Assembly (NCBI RefSeq): GCF_000382445.1
Contig: NZ_KB905472.1
Span: forward strand, 1,721,070-1,785,069
Direction of reading: 5' to 3'
Source: Phocaeicola massiliensis B84634 = Timone 84634 = DSM 17679 = JCM 13223
Lineage (GTDB): Bacteria; Bacteroidota; Bacteroidia; Bacteroidales; Bacteroidaceae
Length of the DNA: 64,000 bases
The position numbers were made by a program, and so were the translations under genes. Below, one piece after another: positions 1-7,991 of the stretch; within the stretch, counting starts at the first letter, position 1; every line of letters begins with the position of its first letter. The notes under the pieces were generated by a model, which was given only the letters and a program-made list of their open reading frames with translations, was not told the DNA's origin and did not search any database.

Positions 1-1
1 A

Positions 2-112
2 AATGCTGCTGCGGAAGCTTTTAATGCAAAAATTAAAGCATTTAGGGCTTCATTTCGTGGAGTAGTAGATAAGAGGTTCTTTCTGTATAGATTAGAAAAG
101 GTGTATGCATAA
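2..112 (+). CDS. Transposase, C-terminal end only (ISL3/ISAon1-like)
   Basis: An open frame enters from the left edge and stops at 110-112. The 36 visible residues include the block NAKIKAFRASFRGVVDK followed by FFLYRL. This resembles the conserved C-terminus of DDE transposases of the ISL3/ISAon1 kind found in Bacteroides, where a NAK/FR-rich helix follows the catalytic Glu. The rest of the gene, and any left inverted repeat, lie outside the window. No clear terminal inverted repeat could be recognised between its stop and the tRNA-Lys terminator. Family assignment rests on this short tail only; whether the element is intact cannot be judged. Confidence 0.65.
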   Translation, partial: NAAAEAFNAKIKAFRASFRGVVDKRFFLYRLEKVYA

Positions 113-182
113 AGGGAAATTAACAAATGTTAATCCCCCCAAGAATTACAACTGAGCCTGTAAACCAGCGCAAAACAGGCAT

Positions 183-216
183 AAAAAAAGAGAGCTACTT
201 TTATGTAACTCTCTGA
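183..216 (-). terminator. Intrinsic terminator of tRNA-Lys
   Basis: A hairpin with arms AGAGAGCTAC and GTAACTCTCT (one mismatch) around a short loop. On the minus strand it is followed by a run of seven T, immediately downstream of the tRNA-Lys 3' end. Confidence 0.7.
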
Positions 217-224
217 TTTCTAAG

Positions 225-297
225 TGATCCGCCTGGGGCTCGAACCCAGGACCCCAACATTAAAAGTGTTGTGCTCTACCTGCTGAGCTAGCGAATC
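225..297 (-). tRNA. tRNA-Lys (UUU)
   Basis: A full cloverleaf is readable on the minus strand: acceptor arm GATTCGC (291-297) pairs with GCGGATC (226-232, one G-T pair), and the discriminator is A. The T-loop contains GGTTCGAGCC. The anticodon loop CTTTTAA places anticodon TTT at 262-264, giving lysine. The 3' CCA is not encoded, as is usual in Bacteroidales. A terminator hairpin follows. Confidence 0.95.
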
Positions 298-413
298 AAT
301 CCTTTGTTATTGCTATTCTTCCGAATTGCGAGTGCAAAGGTAAGGCTTATTTTTGAATTTGCAAACATTTCCCAAACTTTTTTTCTAAAAAGATAGCTTT
401 TATTCTTCGCTTC

Positions 414-1487
414 TCATTTTACAATTATCTCTTCTATCGGCTGTACTAACTCCTTGTCTAAAGGAAAAGCCTGATATTTTACCTTACTGAAATCAATCTG
501 TTTCATATCAATACAACGAATATTACTATTATATGCTGTACGATAATAGACTTTACGATTTGTCAGATCAATGGCAGAAGTCCATTGAGTAGCACTAGGA
601 ATCATAGGCGCATGCCCAGCTGCATGTTCTATACCGATAGGGATATCAAAATTATTCAAAATGTGAAAACTTTGCAATACAGCATCATAGGCAGTAGCAC
701 ACTGTGGAGCAGTTGCTTTATAAAATGCAGCACGAACAAAACGCGAAGGAGGAGTTACATCTCCGGGGATTCCTTGAAACCCACTACCTGCACCAAATGG
801 AAAGATAGTTACACCACCTAATTGATGTGCCTCTGCCCCACCCGGATAAAGATTCACATAATTGTTTAAATTGGTCATCTGCCAAGGGAAACCGGGCGAA
901 TTGGTCAATACACCAATTTCATTCTCATAAAAACAAGGGACACCATCTACAAATTCCAACACAACCTGCCGACCGTTTGCATCGCCTATTCGCCAATGTA
1001 CTGTGGAACTCGCTCCGGTAGTATCTACAGACACTACACGTATATCCTGCATTGCAGCCTTTATTTCCTCTATTGTCGAAAATTGAGAAAGCATCCACGC
1101 TACCAACTGTAAATCGGCCACTGTCCGTGTATTCTGCTTTGCGTCATAAACAGGATAATTTCCGTAATGGGGGAAATAAAACAGTCCTGCTGAAAGTCCT
1201 GCTTCATTTAAACCCTCAACAACAAAATCCTTCAATACAATGGAAAGTCCCACAACACCATATCGTGCACGAAACTTTGCCCCATTCATTCCTTTGGGAG
1301 TATAGGATATCATTTCATGTCCGCATGGAATTACCACATACTGACTAGGCAGATAGCTATCCCCCCACTCTATAGTGCGCGCCTGTACATAACCACCATC
1401 CTTTGCAGTCACCGAAATACCGGTACAAGCCATTACCGGCAATGCACATCCTGTCAATAACAGTGCGCCGATCAATATCTTTTTCAT
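414..1487 (-). CDS. Bile-salt hydrolase / choloylglycine hydrolase family protein
   Basis: Ntn-hydrolase of the CBAH/penicillin V acylase family, which cleaves linear amides such as conjugated bile acids in the periplasm. The chosen start gives MKKILIGALLLTGCALPVMA, a signal peptide, and then Cys21, which would become the N-terminal nucleophile after cleavage at VMA. An in-frame Met 11 codons further upstream (1520) would spoil the signal peptide. Family landmarks are present: ARTIEWG after the nucleophile, GLNEAGLSAGLFYFP, TNSPGFPW and the PSRFVRAAFY arginine block. Length (357 aa) fits the family. The signal peptide also contains L-T-G-C, a lipobox; lipidation at Cys14 would leave Cys21 internal, so signal peptidase I processing is favoured. 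It may act on bile salts or on another amide such as an acyl-homoserine lactone; substrate is not visible from sequence. It is divergent from msrAB. Confidence 0.85.
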   Translation of the reverse strand: MKKILIGALLLTGCALPVMACTGISVTAKDGGYVQARTIEWGDSYLPSQYVVIPCGHEMISYTPKGMNGAKFRARYGVVGLSIVLKDFVVEGLNEAGLSAGLFYFPHYGNYPVYDAKQNTRTVADLQLVAWMLSQFSTIEEIKAAMQDIRVVSVDTTGASSTVHWRIGDANGRQVVLEFVDGVPCFYENEIGVLTNSPGFPWQMTNLNNYVNLYPGGAEAHQLGGVTIFPFGAGSGFQGIPGDVTPPSRFVRAAFYKATAPQCATAYDAVLQSFHILNNFDIPIGIEHAAGHAPMIPSATQWTSAIDLTNRKVYYRTAYNSNIRCIDMKQIDFSKVKYQAFPLDKELVQPIEEIIVK

Positions 1488-1539
1488 AATAGTAAAAACA
1501 TTTAGTCTTAAAAATAACAATGTTCTGTGAATTTAGTTC

Positions 1540-1547
1540 TAACTTTG
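1540..1547 (+). promoter_or_regulatory. Putative -7 element (TAACTTTG) upstream of msrAB
   Basis: Matches the Bacteroidetes -7 consensus TAnnTTTG. No good -33 TTTG is visible at the expected distance. The implied leader is about 50 nt. Confidence 0.4.
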
Positions 1548-1604
1548 CATTAGAAACTCAATAGACTACAACAATAAAATGCATCCGATTGTTATAGCCA
1601 TTGT

Positions 1605-2621
1605 ATGAAATATATTATTTTTGTTTTCATGCTTTTTATAAGCCAAATACCAAAAACTAAAATGGAAAAAACGAGTGAAATATACCTGGCAGGAGGTTGT
1701 TTTTGGGGAACCGAACATTTCCTAAAACAAATCAGAGGAGTAAAACACACCGAAGTAGGTTATGCCAATGGTAATACTGCAAGCCCGACTTACAAAGAAG
1801 TTTGTACGGATAAAACAGGATTTGCCGAAACTGTGAAGGTTGTGTATAATCCGCGAGAGGTCAGTCTTGAACTGTTACTCAATCTTTATTTTCAAACAAT
1901 TGACCCTACCAGCATCAATAGGCAGGGACACGACCAAGGCACTCAATACCGTACCGGTATCTATTACACCGATAAAGCTGATTTAACCATCATCCAAAAT
2001 GCCGTCTGCGAATTGGCCAAAGAGTATTCACGTCCGCTCGCCCTTGAAGTAGAACCTTTGAAGAATTTCTATAATGCTGAAGAATATCATCAGAACTATT
2101 TGGATAAGAATCCTGATGGATATTGTCACCTTAATCCTAAACTTTTTGAATTGGCACGACGTGCCAATGCCATCCCTTCCTATAAGAAGCCAAGCGATGC
2201 CACCCTGCGCAACAAATTGTCACCTGAACAATACGCTGTCACCCAAAATAATGCAACCGAACCCCCATTTCACAATGAATATTGGGACGAAACACGAGAG
2301 GGGATTTATGTCGATATTACTACCGGTGAGCCCTTATTTGTGTCTACCGACAAATTTGATTCCGGCTGCGGATGGCCTAGCTTTACCAAACCTATCGACA
2401 ATACATTAGTTAAAGAACTGACAGACACTACTCACGAGATGATTCGCACCGAAGTAAGAAGCAAAACCGGTAATGCGCATCTAGGGCATGTTTTTCCGGA
2501 TGGACCTGCCGATAAAGGCGGCTTGCGTTATTGCATCAATAGTGCATCCCTAAAATTCATCCCTAAGGAAAAAATGGCAGCAGAAGGATACGGACACTAT
2601 CTAAAGTTACTGAATAAATAA
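1605..2621 (+). CDS. msrAB: Bifunctional methionine sulfoxide reductase MsrA-MsrB fusion
   Basis: Repairs oxidised methionine: the MsrA half reduces the S epimer, the MsrB half the R epimer. MsrA spans about residues 24-180 with the catalytic motif GCFWG (Cys32) and a likely recycling Cys in GYCHLNP. MsrB spans about 205-335, with SGCGWPSF (candidate resolving Cys255) and RYCINSASL (catalytic Cys310). The CxxC zinc pairs found in many MsrB proteins are absent, so this is a zinc-free type. Residues 1-19 are hydrophobic ([19 protein letters not shown]) and could export the enzyme to the periplasm. A cytoplasmic start at Met20 (1662) is the alternative. Length (338 aa) is normal for the fusion. 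Confidence 0.95.
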   Translation: MKYIIFVFMLFISQIPKTKMEKTSEIYLAGGCFWGTEHFLKQIRGVKHTEVGYANGNTASPTYKEVCTDKTGFAETVKVVYNPREVSLELLLNLYFQTIDPTSINRQGHDQGTQYRTGIYYTDKADLTIIQNAVCELAKEYSRPLALEVEPLKNFYNAEEYHQNYLDKNPDGYCHLNPKLFELARRANAIPSYKKPSDATLRNKLSPEQYAVTQNNATEPPFHNEYWDETREGIYVDITTGEPLFVSTDKFDSGCGWPSFTKPIDNTLVKELTDTTHEMIRTEVRSKTGNAHLGHVFPDGPADKGGLRYCINSASLKFIPKEKMAAEGYGHYLKLLNK

Positions 2622-2717
2622 AACCCTCTAACGTATCAAAAAGACTGCAAGGAGGAAGAATTACATATTTTCAGGCATATTCTGACAGGACAAGTATTAC
2701 CTAAAGATAGAAAAAAT

Positions 2718-3341
2718 ATGAAAAGATACAGACCGGTCATATTCATATCCTTTTATATGATTATTCTGATTATCATAGCTGCACAGCTATGGGGAGCAAA
2801 CGGCTTCCTTCATCCCGCCATTGAGAATATCAACCTTTATGTGCGCGGATTACGCAATACACATGCTCCTCTCTTTCATCAAAGCTATGATAATTACCTG
2901 CAATTGTTACCGGGTATTCTCCTGATTGGATTAAAACTAGGTGGGGTAAAAGGAAGATTCGAATGGAAACGACTTCTTATTTTTATCGTGCTCTCCATTA
3001 TCTTCACCCAACTGGTAGTAAATTCTCTGAAATTAGCATGCGGAGTTTTACGTCCTGACGAGTCCAACTTTTTCTCTTTTCCTTCAGGACACACAGCTAC
3101 TGCATTCATGACAGCCACTCTACTTTACAAAGAATATGGATTTAAAGGAATATGGGTAAGTTTAGTTGCATACGCTTCTGCTATTGTTACCGGCATGACA
3201 CGTATTCTCAATAATCGCCATTGGATAATAGATGTGATAGTAGGAGCTGCATTGGGCATTCTATTGACAGAAATGGCATATAGGCTGGTAAAAACAATAT
3301 TTAAAGACAGAGAACTCATTAACACAGACTATAATCACTGA
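2718..3341 (+). CDS. PAP2-superfamily membrane phosphatase
   Basis: Integral membrane phosphatase of about five segments (207 aa). The three-part PAP2 signature is complete: K105xxxxxxR112P, the PSGH block at 122-125, and R162xxxxxH168xxxD172. In this family the second His is the phosphoryl acceptor. Members dephosphorylate undecaprenyl pyrophosphate, phosphatidylglycerol phosphate or lipid A phosphates. In Bacteroides a PAP2 enzyme (LpxF) removes the lipid A 4'-phosphate, but nothing here distinguishes these substrates. It lies 96 bp after msrAB and 41 bp before the sialate O-acetylesterase; co-transcription with the latter is possible but there is no functional link. Confidence 0.85.
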   Translation: MKRYRPVIFISFYMIILIIIAAQLWGANGFLHPAIENINLYVRGLRNTHAPLFHQSYDNYLQLLPGILLIGLKLGGVKGRFEWKRLLIFIVLSIIFTQLVVNSLKLACGVLRPDESNFFSFPSGHTATAFMTATLLYKEYGFKGIWVSLVAYASAIVTGMTRILNNRHWIIDVIVGAALGILLTEMAYRLVKTIFKDRELINTDYNH

Positions 3342-3382
3342 TGTATTAATTATAGAAATAACGCAACAATAATTGAAAATAC

Positions 3383-5338
3383 ATGAAAAAACTAATGATA
3401 ACACTTGGGATGTTTGCAACATTTTGTACAACAGAGGCAAAAGTGACATTACCCGCTCTATTTACAGATAACATGGTACTACAACAAAAGTCAGATATAA
3501 TCCTTCGCGGGCACTCGACGAACCGAAAAGAGGTTATGGTGATAACCGGCTGGGACAAGCATATCTATATGGCCCAAACAGACAAGCAAGGGAATTGGAA
3601 AACAGAAATCTCTACCCCCTCTGCCGGCGGACCCTACGAAATTAGTTTTTGTGATGGAGAAGAACTCACCCTACACAACATCATGATAGGTGAACTTTGG
3701 CTCTGTTCGGGACAATCCAATATGGAAATGCCGGTCGGCGACTGGGGAAAAGTATTGAACTATGAAAATGAAATAAGAGAAGCGACTTATCCTGACATAC
3801 GGTTATTTAAAGTAAAAAAAGAGACATCACTGACACCGAAGGAGGACTTAAGTCCCACACAAGGAGAATGGCAGGAATGCACTCCTCAAAGTGTAAATAG
3901 CTTTTCTGCTGTGGGATACTTCTTTGCCCGCCAGTTACAACAGAAGTTAAAAACTCCAATTGGTGTTATAGACTGTTCATGGGGAGGAACTCCTGCTGAA
4001 GCATGGACTAGTTATAACGGATTGAAGCACTTACAAGAGTTTGAGCACGAAATGGATATGCTGGAATCTTTGGGATTCCAACCCGAAAAGATTGATGCAG
4101 AGTATGCCAAGAAGAGAGAAGCATGGTATCAATCTTTGTATGAGCATGATATGGGATGGTGTGATAACCATCAAGTATGGGCTGAACCTGATTATTCAGA
4201 CGAGAATTGGAAGGAAATGAATCTACCGGGAAGTTGGGAAAGTAATGGAATAAAAGATTTTGATGGTGTAATGTGGTTCAGAAAGACTGTAGATATTCCT
4301 CGCACTTGGTACAGAAAACCGATAACAATCAATTTAGGCAAGATAAGCGATGAAGACATAGTCTATTATAACGGCGTGGAAATTGGACGAGGAAGCAACC
4401 GTGACGCCGTGCGCCGGTACACTGTCCCCAAAAAGTTAGTAAAACGGGGAAAAGCTGTTCTCACCATACGTGTGACAAACTATGCCGGAGAAGGGGGACT
4501 CATCGGGAAACCGGAAAATATGACAATGACAGTCAAGGGTAAAGATCCTGTCACATTAGCTGGAAATTGGAAGTATTTATCCGGCTTTTCATTGGCTGGT
4601 ATAGAACCTCTTCCTCCTTCGCCCAAGACCAATCCTCAATACCCCACTACCCTCTTCAATGCAATGGTACACCCCATTACCAAAATTCCTATCCGGGGGG
4701 TCATTTGGTATCAGGGAGAAGCCAATGTAGGCCGGGCTGATGAATATGCCGACCTGTTTATGTCATTGATATCTGATTGGCGTGATAAATGGAAACAGCC
4801 TGACATGCCTTTCTACTTCGTACAACTGGCTAATTTTCTGAAGAAGGAGGAGATACAACCCGACTCGGAATGGGCTGCATTAAGAGAAGCACAATCAAAA
4901 GCCCTTTATCTAAATAACACCGGCATGGCCGTGACCACCGACTTGGGCGAAGCCAATAATATCCATCCCAAAAACAAGCAGGAAGTAGGACTGCGCTTGT
5001 CCCAACTTGCCCTGAAACAAACATATAAAAAGAAAAGGATGCCACAATCACCTCTTTTCAAAAGCTATCGTATAGAAGGAAACACAATACGCATCGGTTT
5101 TGATAATCCGGGAAAAGGCTTTATGAAACCAGACACCATCAAAGGTTTTATCATTGCAGGTGCAGACCATATATTCTATCCGGCTACAGTAACTATCCAG
5201 AAAAAAGAAATAATAGTAGAATCACCCGATGTTCCCCATCCGGTAGCTGTCAGATACAATTGGGCTGACAATCCCGATGGGAATTTATACGGACTATCCG
5301 GTTTGCCGACAGCCCCTTTCCGTACAGACAATTGGTAA
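3383..5338 (+). CDS. Sialate O-acetylesterase, SGNH family, secreted
   Basis: Removes O-acetyl groups from sialic acids (or related acetylated sugars), allowing host glycans to be degraded by sialidases. A signal peptide (about residues 1-19) directs it to the periplasm. The SGNH core is split. Block I is GELWLCSGQSNMEM with Ser112 as nucleophile; next come IDCSWGGTPAEAW and RGVIWYQGEANVG; the last block is NNIHPKNK with His528. Many relatives have Asp before I-H-P where this protein has Asn526. Roughly residues 255-385 (WFRKTVDIP onward) form an inserted galactose-binding-like beta-sandwich, normal for this 650-aa subfamily. It is not within an obvious sialic-acid locus; the window also holds a GH20 hexosaminidase far away. 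Confidence 0.9.
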   Translation: MKKLMITLGMFATFCTTEAKVTLPALFTDNMVLQQKSDIILRGHSTNRKEVMVITGWDKHIYMAQTDKQGNWKTEISTPSAGGPYEISFCDGEELTLHNIMIGELWLCSGQSNMEMPVGDWGKVLNYENEIREATYPDIRLFKVKKETSLTPKEDLSPTQGEWQECTPQSVNSFSAVGYFFARQLQQKLKTPIGVIDCSWGGTPAEAWTSYNGLKHLQEFEHEMDMLESLGFQPEKIDAEYAKKREAWYQSLYEHDMGWCDNHQVWAEPDYSDENWKEMNLPGSWESNGIKDFDGVMWFRKTVDIPRTWYRKPITINLGKISDEDIVYYNGVEIGRGSNRDAVRRYTVPKKLVKRGKAVLTIRVTNYAGEGGLIGKPENMTMTVKGKDPVTLAGNWKYLSGFSLAGIEPLPPSPKTNPQYPTTLFNAMVHPITKIPIRGVIWYQGEANVGRADEYADLFMSLISDWRDKWKQPDMPFYFVQLANFLKKEEIQPDSEWAALREAQSKALYLNNTGMAVTTDLGEANNIHPKNKQEVGLRLSQLALKQTYKKKRMPQSPLFKSYRIEGNTIRIGFDNPGKGFMKPDTIKGFIIAGADHIFYPATVTIQKKEIIVESPDVPHPVAVRYNWADNPDGNLYGLSGLPTAPFRTDNW

Positions 5339-5379
5339 TAAAACCCGGTTATCTCTATTTTTCTATGAAAAAGGATCTT

Positions 5380-5407
5380 TTTGTTATAATGAATATATCT
5401 ATATTTG
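5380..5407 (+). promoter_or_regulatory. Putative promoter of coaW
   Basis: TATATTTG at 5400-5407 matches the -7 consensus. TTTG at 5380-5383 could serve as -33, although the 16-bp spacing is shorter than the usual 19-21. Confidence 0.5.
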
Positions 5408-5444
5408 CACTCTATTTTCAAAAAACTAAAAAAAACACATAGCT

Positions 5445-6278
5445 ATGGGAATGGTTATAGGTATAGACGTGGGTGGGAGTACTACCAAAATTATCGGTGT
5501 GGACGGAGAAGGAATCAAACATCCGATGATTGTCAAAGCGACAGACCCCATCACCTCTCTATTTGGAGCTTTCGGGAAATATATATATGACAACAACATT
5601 AGTTTGAGCGGAATAGAAAAAGTAATGCTCACAGGAGTGGGAAGTGCTTATGTCAACCAACCGCTTTACGGATTGCCTACCGAACATACCGATGAGTTTC
5701 TAGCCAATGGATTAGGTGCGCATTATGGTTCGCAGCTGAAAAATCTGATTGTTGTAAGTATGGGCACAGGAACTTCTTTCGTCAAAGTGGAGGACGGAAA
5801 GATTCAACATATCGGCGGCATCGGTATCGGTGGAGGAACCATTCAGGGACTATCCAGATTATTGCTAAAGACACACGACATCCACCAAGTGGTAGAAATG
5901 GCACAAAAAGGAATAGTGGAAAACATAGATTTACAGATAAAGGATATCTGCAATGCTGCCCTGCCGGGACTTCCATTGAATGCTACTGCATCTACTTTCG
6001 GAAAAGCAGACAGTAATTCATCTTTAGAAGATGTAGCGGCAGGAATTATTCACATGGTACTGCAATCCATTGGGCAATCCGTGATACTCGCAGCATTGAA
6101 CAGTTCCATCAAAGACTTCGTTTTAATAGGCAATCTGGCAAAGCTGCCACAATGCAAAGAAGTTTTTCCCATCATGGAAGACATGTACCAATGCCATTTC
6201 CTGATACCGGAATATGCCCAATACAGAACTGCTTTGGGTGCAGCATTGGCATACGTGCATCAAAAAGAAAAGCAATAA
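5445..6278 (+). CDS. coaW: Type II pantothenate kinase
   Basis: ATP-dependent phosphorylation of pantothenate, the first step of coenzyme A synthesis. The ASKHA-fold signature is clear: IGIDVGGSTTKIIGV at the N-terminus (phosphate 1 loop), then VVSMGTGTSFVKV and HIGGIGIGGGTIQGLSRLL in the middle. This matches the staphylococcal/eukaryotic type II kinase rather than type I (CoaA) or III (CoaX). At 277 aa it is the normal bacterial size. The start Met is preceded by a consensus promoter; a second Met two codons downstream is possible. The stop is only 2 nt before the next start, so the two genes form an operon. Confidence 0.85.
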   Translation: MGMVIGIDVGGSTTKIIGVDGEGIKHPMIVKATDPITSLFGAFGKYIYDNNISLSGIEKVMLTGVGSAYVNQPLYGLPTEHTDEFLANGLGAHYGSQLKNLIVVSMGTGTSFVKVEDGKIQHIGGIGIGGGTIQGLSRLLLKTHDIHQVVEMAQKGIVENIDLQIKDICNAALPGLPLNATASTFGKADSNSSLEDVAAGIIHMVLQSIGQSVILAALNSSIKDFVLIGNLAKLPQCKEVFPIMEDMYQCHFLIPEYAQYRTALGAALAYVHQKEKQ

Positions 6279-6280
6279 GG

Positions 6281-6709
6281 ATGAAGTACGGAGTCAGTAA
6301 AAATACATTGCTCATTACTGCCGGCATAATTTGGTTGACAGCCGGCATCAATATATTGCGAATCGGCGTGGAATGCTGGATAAACGATTCGCATTATTGG
6401 CTGTTTAAAGCATGCGAAGCTACTCTGGTTTTTCTCCTGTTCTTTGGCTTCATTTTTCGGAAACTATACAGAAAGCACACACATCGCATCAGTCAAAAGA
6501 AAAAAAAGAATTGTCCTTTTTCTTTCTTTGATGTCCAAGGATGGATAGTGATGGCGTTTATGATTACAATCGGCATATTGTCACGCCTGTTTCATCTGTT
6601 GCCCGAATCTTTCATTGCCGTATTCTATACAGGACTTTCCCTCGCACTAATCGGTACAGGAATCCGATTCATTATTTATTGGTGGAAAAACAAACATTGG
6701 CTTCAATAA
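6281..6709 (+). CDS. Small four-helix membrane protein of unknown function
   Basis: 142 aa, starting 2 nt after the coaW stop; longer frames extending into coaW are not needed. Four hydrophobic segments are visible: LLITAGIIWLTAGINIL, ATLVFLLFFGFIF, WIVMAFMITIGIL and AVFYTGLSLALIGTG. A basic cytoplasmic-type loop (RKHTHRISQKKKK) lies between segments 2 and 3. No motif known to me. Tight coupling to pantothenate kinase suggests co-expression, but a pantothenate transporter would normally be much larger, so no transport role is claimed. Confidence 0.75.
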   Translation: MKYGVSKNTLLITAGIIWLTAGINILRIGVECWINDSHYWLFKACEATLVFLLFFGFIFRKLYRKHTHRISQKKKKNCPFSFFDVQGWIVMAFMITIGILSRLFHLLPESFIAVFYTGLSLALIGTGIRFIIYWWKNKHWLQ

Positions 6710-6737
6710 GCCAGGTTCTTTTACCTCTTTATTTCAT

Positions 6738-6776
6738 TGAAAAGGCTACCTCATTACAGGCAGCCTTTCAAGTTAT
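6738..6776 (+). terminator. Terminator between convergent genes
   Basis: Hairpin with arms AAAGGCTACC (6741-6750) and GGCAGCCTTT (6759-6768), one mismatch, followed by a T-rich stretch. It sits after the membrane protein and before the 3' end of the minus-strand winged-helix gene. Confidence 0.6.
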
Positions 6777-6810
6777 TTTCTTTCCAACAGGTTTATTATT
6801 GAGAGATTAA

Positions 6811-7020
6811 TCAGAATCCTAAATGACTTACATAGAGTAAATGACCTTTCCTCTGAATATTAATATTGTTCTCTCTACACAACCAACCTATTGCAATAGC
6901 GACATCAATGGCGCTGAGGTTCATTTTCCGACTAAGTTCCTGAATAGATATTTCACCTCTGTTTTCATTCAGGTTGCGCCAGACTTTGCCGGCATTTTCT
7001 CCCACTGTTTCTATTTCCAT
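6811..7020 (-). CDS. Winged helix-turn-helix protein (DUF2582 type)
   Basis: 69 aa if translated from MEIETVGENAGKVW; a longer frame from 7053 adds MCILRANQNIY, which does not look like part of the domain. The sequence VWRNLNENRGEISIQELSRK, then MNLSAIDVAIAIGWLCREN, then INIQRKGHLLYVSHL gives the helix-helix-recognition helix-wing order of the small winged-helix family annotated DUF2582 in Bacteroidetes. The protein is only this domain. It may bind DNA or act as a protein-protein adaptor; targets are not evident. No clear promoter was found upstream, where the nested palindromic element begins. Confidence 0.7.
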   Translation of the reverse strand: MEIETVGENAGKVWRNLNENRGEISIQELSRKMNLSAIDVAIAIGWLCRENNINIQRKGHLLYVSHLGF

Positions 7021-7101
7021 ATATATGTTTTGATTTGCTCTCAATATACACAAAAAACAGCATATAAAAAAGAAAACAGCAACTTTTTCTCATTTAAAAT
7101 G

Positions 7102-7249
7102 AGGGTTGCCTAAAACGTGGATAATGCTATCCTTCAATTCGCAGGAGTGAGGTTCGCTCGCCCGAAAACAGTTTACTTTGTGCCTTCGGACAGGCAAACC
7201 CTGCCCCTACAGCCCACGATGGGATAGCTCGGTTAGTTTTGACACTCCC
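7102..7249. repeat. Nested palindromic element, copy A (MITE-like)
   Basis: Ends read GGGTTGCCTAAAACGTGGAT on the left and GTTTTGACACTCCC on the right. The interior contains AGGTTCGCTCGCCCGAA and GGCAAACCCTGCCCCTAC, themselves inverted segments. The same framework recurs at 31409-31557 (closely similar, and with better preserved GGTGTGTCA/TGACACACC ends), and at 49571-49620 and 63449-63584 with different cores. It has no coding capacity. Copy A is the most decayed at its left terminus. Confidence 0.75.
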
Positions 7250-7315
7250 TAAGCCTTTTCATTAGCCGGACTAAGCGTGTTCATCCTTTCGATTATACCC
7301 GTCCATCAGTCGAAT

Positions 7316-7420
7316 TACTACAGTCTACGGCAATGGACTGTATAGTCCGTTGCCGTAGATTGTACAGTCCATTGCAGCAGACTGTACAATCTATTATAGT
7401 GGACTGTAATAATCTTCCGT
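7316..7420. repeat. Four-unit 22-bp palindromic tandem array, copy 1
   Basis: Four units of about 22 bp, each made of a 9-bp core between CAGTCC-type and GACTGTA-type arms. Cores read TACGGCAAT, GTTGCCGTA, ATTGCAGCA and ATTATAGT; units 2-4 carry the core in the opposite orientation to unit 1. The array is followed by AATCTTCCGTTTAAAAAGCC. A related array with different arms (CGTCC/GGACGTA) lies at 40986-41075 and has the same downstream tail. No ORF or protein motif is seen. It sits just after nested element A. Confidence 0.8.
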
Positions 7421-7545
7421 TTAAAAAGCCTTGGCTGACAGTAAAAAACAGCTTACTCTTGCAGTTGGCTGTATGCTTCTCGTTATCAGGGCACATTGAA
7501 GACTTGCACCCGTTAGAATATGTTCGTGCCGAGCATACAACAAAT

Positions 7546-7580
7546 AAAAGCTCTAGGACTCAAAGAATCCTAGAGCTTTT
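7546..7580 (-). terminator. Intrinsic terminator of tRNA-Asp
   Basis: AAAAGCTCTAGGACT pairs with AATCCTAGAGCTTTT (one mismatch) around a 5-nt loop. On the minus strand the stem ends in TTTT just downstream of the tRNA 3' end. Confidence 0.8.
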
Positions 7581-7585
7581 ATAAG

Positions 7586-7659
7586 CGGTGCGCACGAGGC
7601 TCGAACTCGTGACCCCATGCGTGACAGGCATGTATTCTAACCAACTGAACTAGCGCACC
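7586..7659 (-). tRNA. tRNA-Asp (GUC)
   Basis: Minus-strand cloverleaf with acceptor GGTGCGC (7653-7659) paired to GCGCACC (7587-7593) and discriminator G. Anticodon stem CATGC/GCATG encloses loop CTGTCAC, giving anticodon GTC at 7623-7625. The T-arm contains GAGTTCGAGCCTC. CCA is not encoded. Confidence 0.96.
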
Positions 7660-7879
7660 AATATTTCAAAGATTTGTCTTTCTTTATTTCACCATCTCTC
7701 TCGATTGCGGGTGCAAAGGTACGCATTAATTTTTAATCTGCAAGCTTTTCGGTAGAAAATGCACAAAAAAATCAAAGAACTCCCCGACTGATACCTCGTC
7801 CGATTTACGATATTGCTATTATTTTAATCTTTTTCTCAAACTTCTTGTTATAAAATGAAGCTAATCTGCAATAATTCGC

Positions 7880-7887
7880 TATTTTTG
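7880..7887 (+). promoter_or_regulatory. Putative -7 element (TATTTTTG) of the his operon
   Basis: Matches TAnnTTTG about 100 bp before hisH. A -33 box at the usual distance is weak. The predicted leader of roughly 90 nt contains a 21-codon ORF ending in hisH. Confidence 0.55.
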
Positions 7888-7925
7888 CGCACATATCATA
7901 GATAAAAACCATCCTTTCTCATATT

Positions 7926-7991
7926 ATGCAGAAACATATTGAATTAAAAGGAATGGTTTATAAAAATAAAACGATGATCTTTTACCGATGA
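7926..7991 (+). other. Possible 21-codon leader ORF overlapping hisH
   Basis: ATG at 7926 opens a short frame encoding MQKHIELKGMVYKNKTMIFY plus Arg, and stops at 7989-7991. The stop shares ATGA with the hisH start. Such an overlap permits termination-reinitiation coupling. There is only one His codon, so it is not a classical histidine attenuator peptide. It may be chance. Confidence 0.25.

Noticed and set aside
1579-1608. Nine-codon ORF overlapping the msrAB start by ATGA
   Set aside because: Very short and without support; similar overlaps arise easily by chance. Noted only because hisH shows a longer example.
4830-5051. Minus-strand frame inside the sialate O-acetylesterase
   Set aside because: Shadow of a gene with clear SGNH motifs.
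6152-6280. Longer N-terminus for the four-helix membrane protein
   Set aside because: This would overlap coaW in another frame and adds a sequence unlike the rest; the ATG at 6281 fits the operon spacing.
7316-7420. CRISPR-like array
   Set aside because: Units are contiguous 22-bp palindromes without unique spacers, and no cas genes are nearby.
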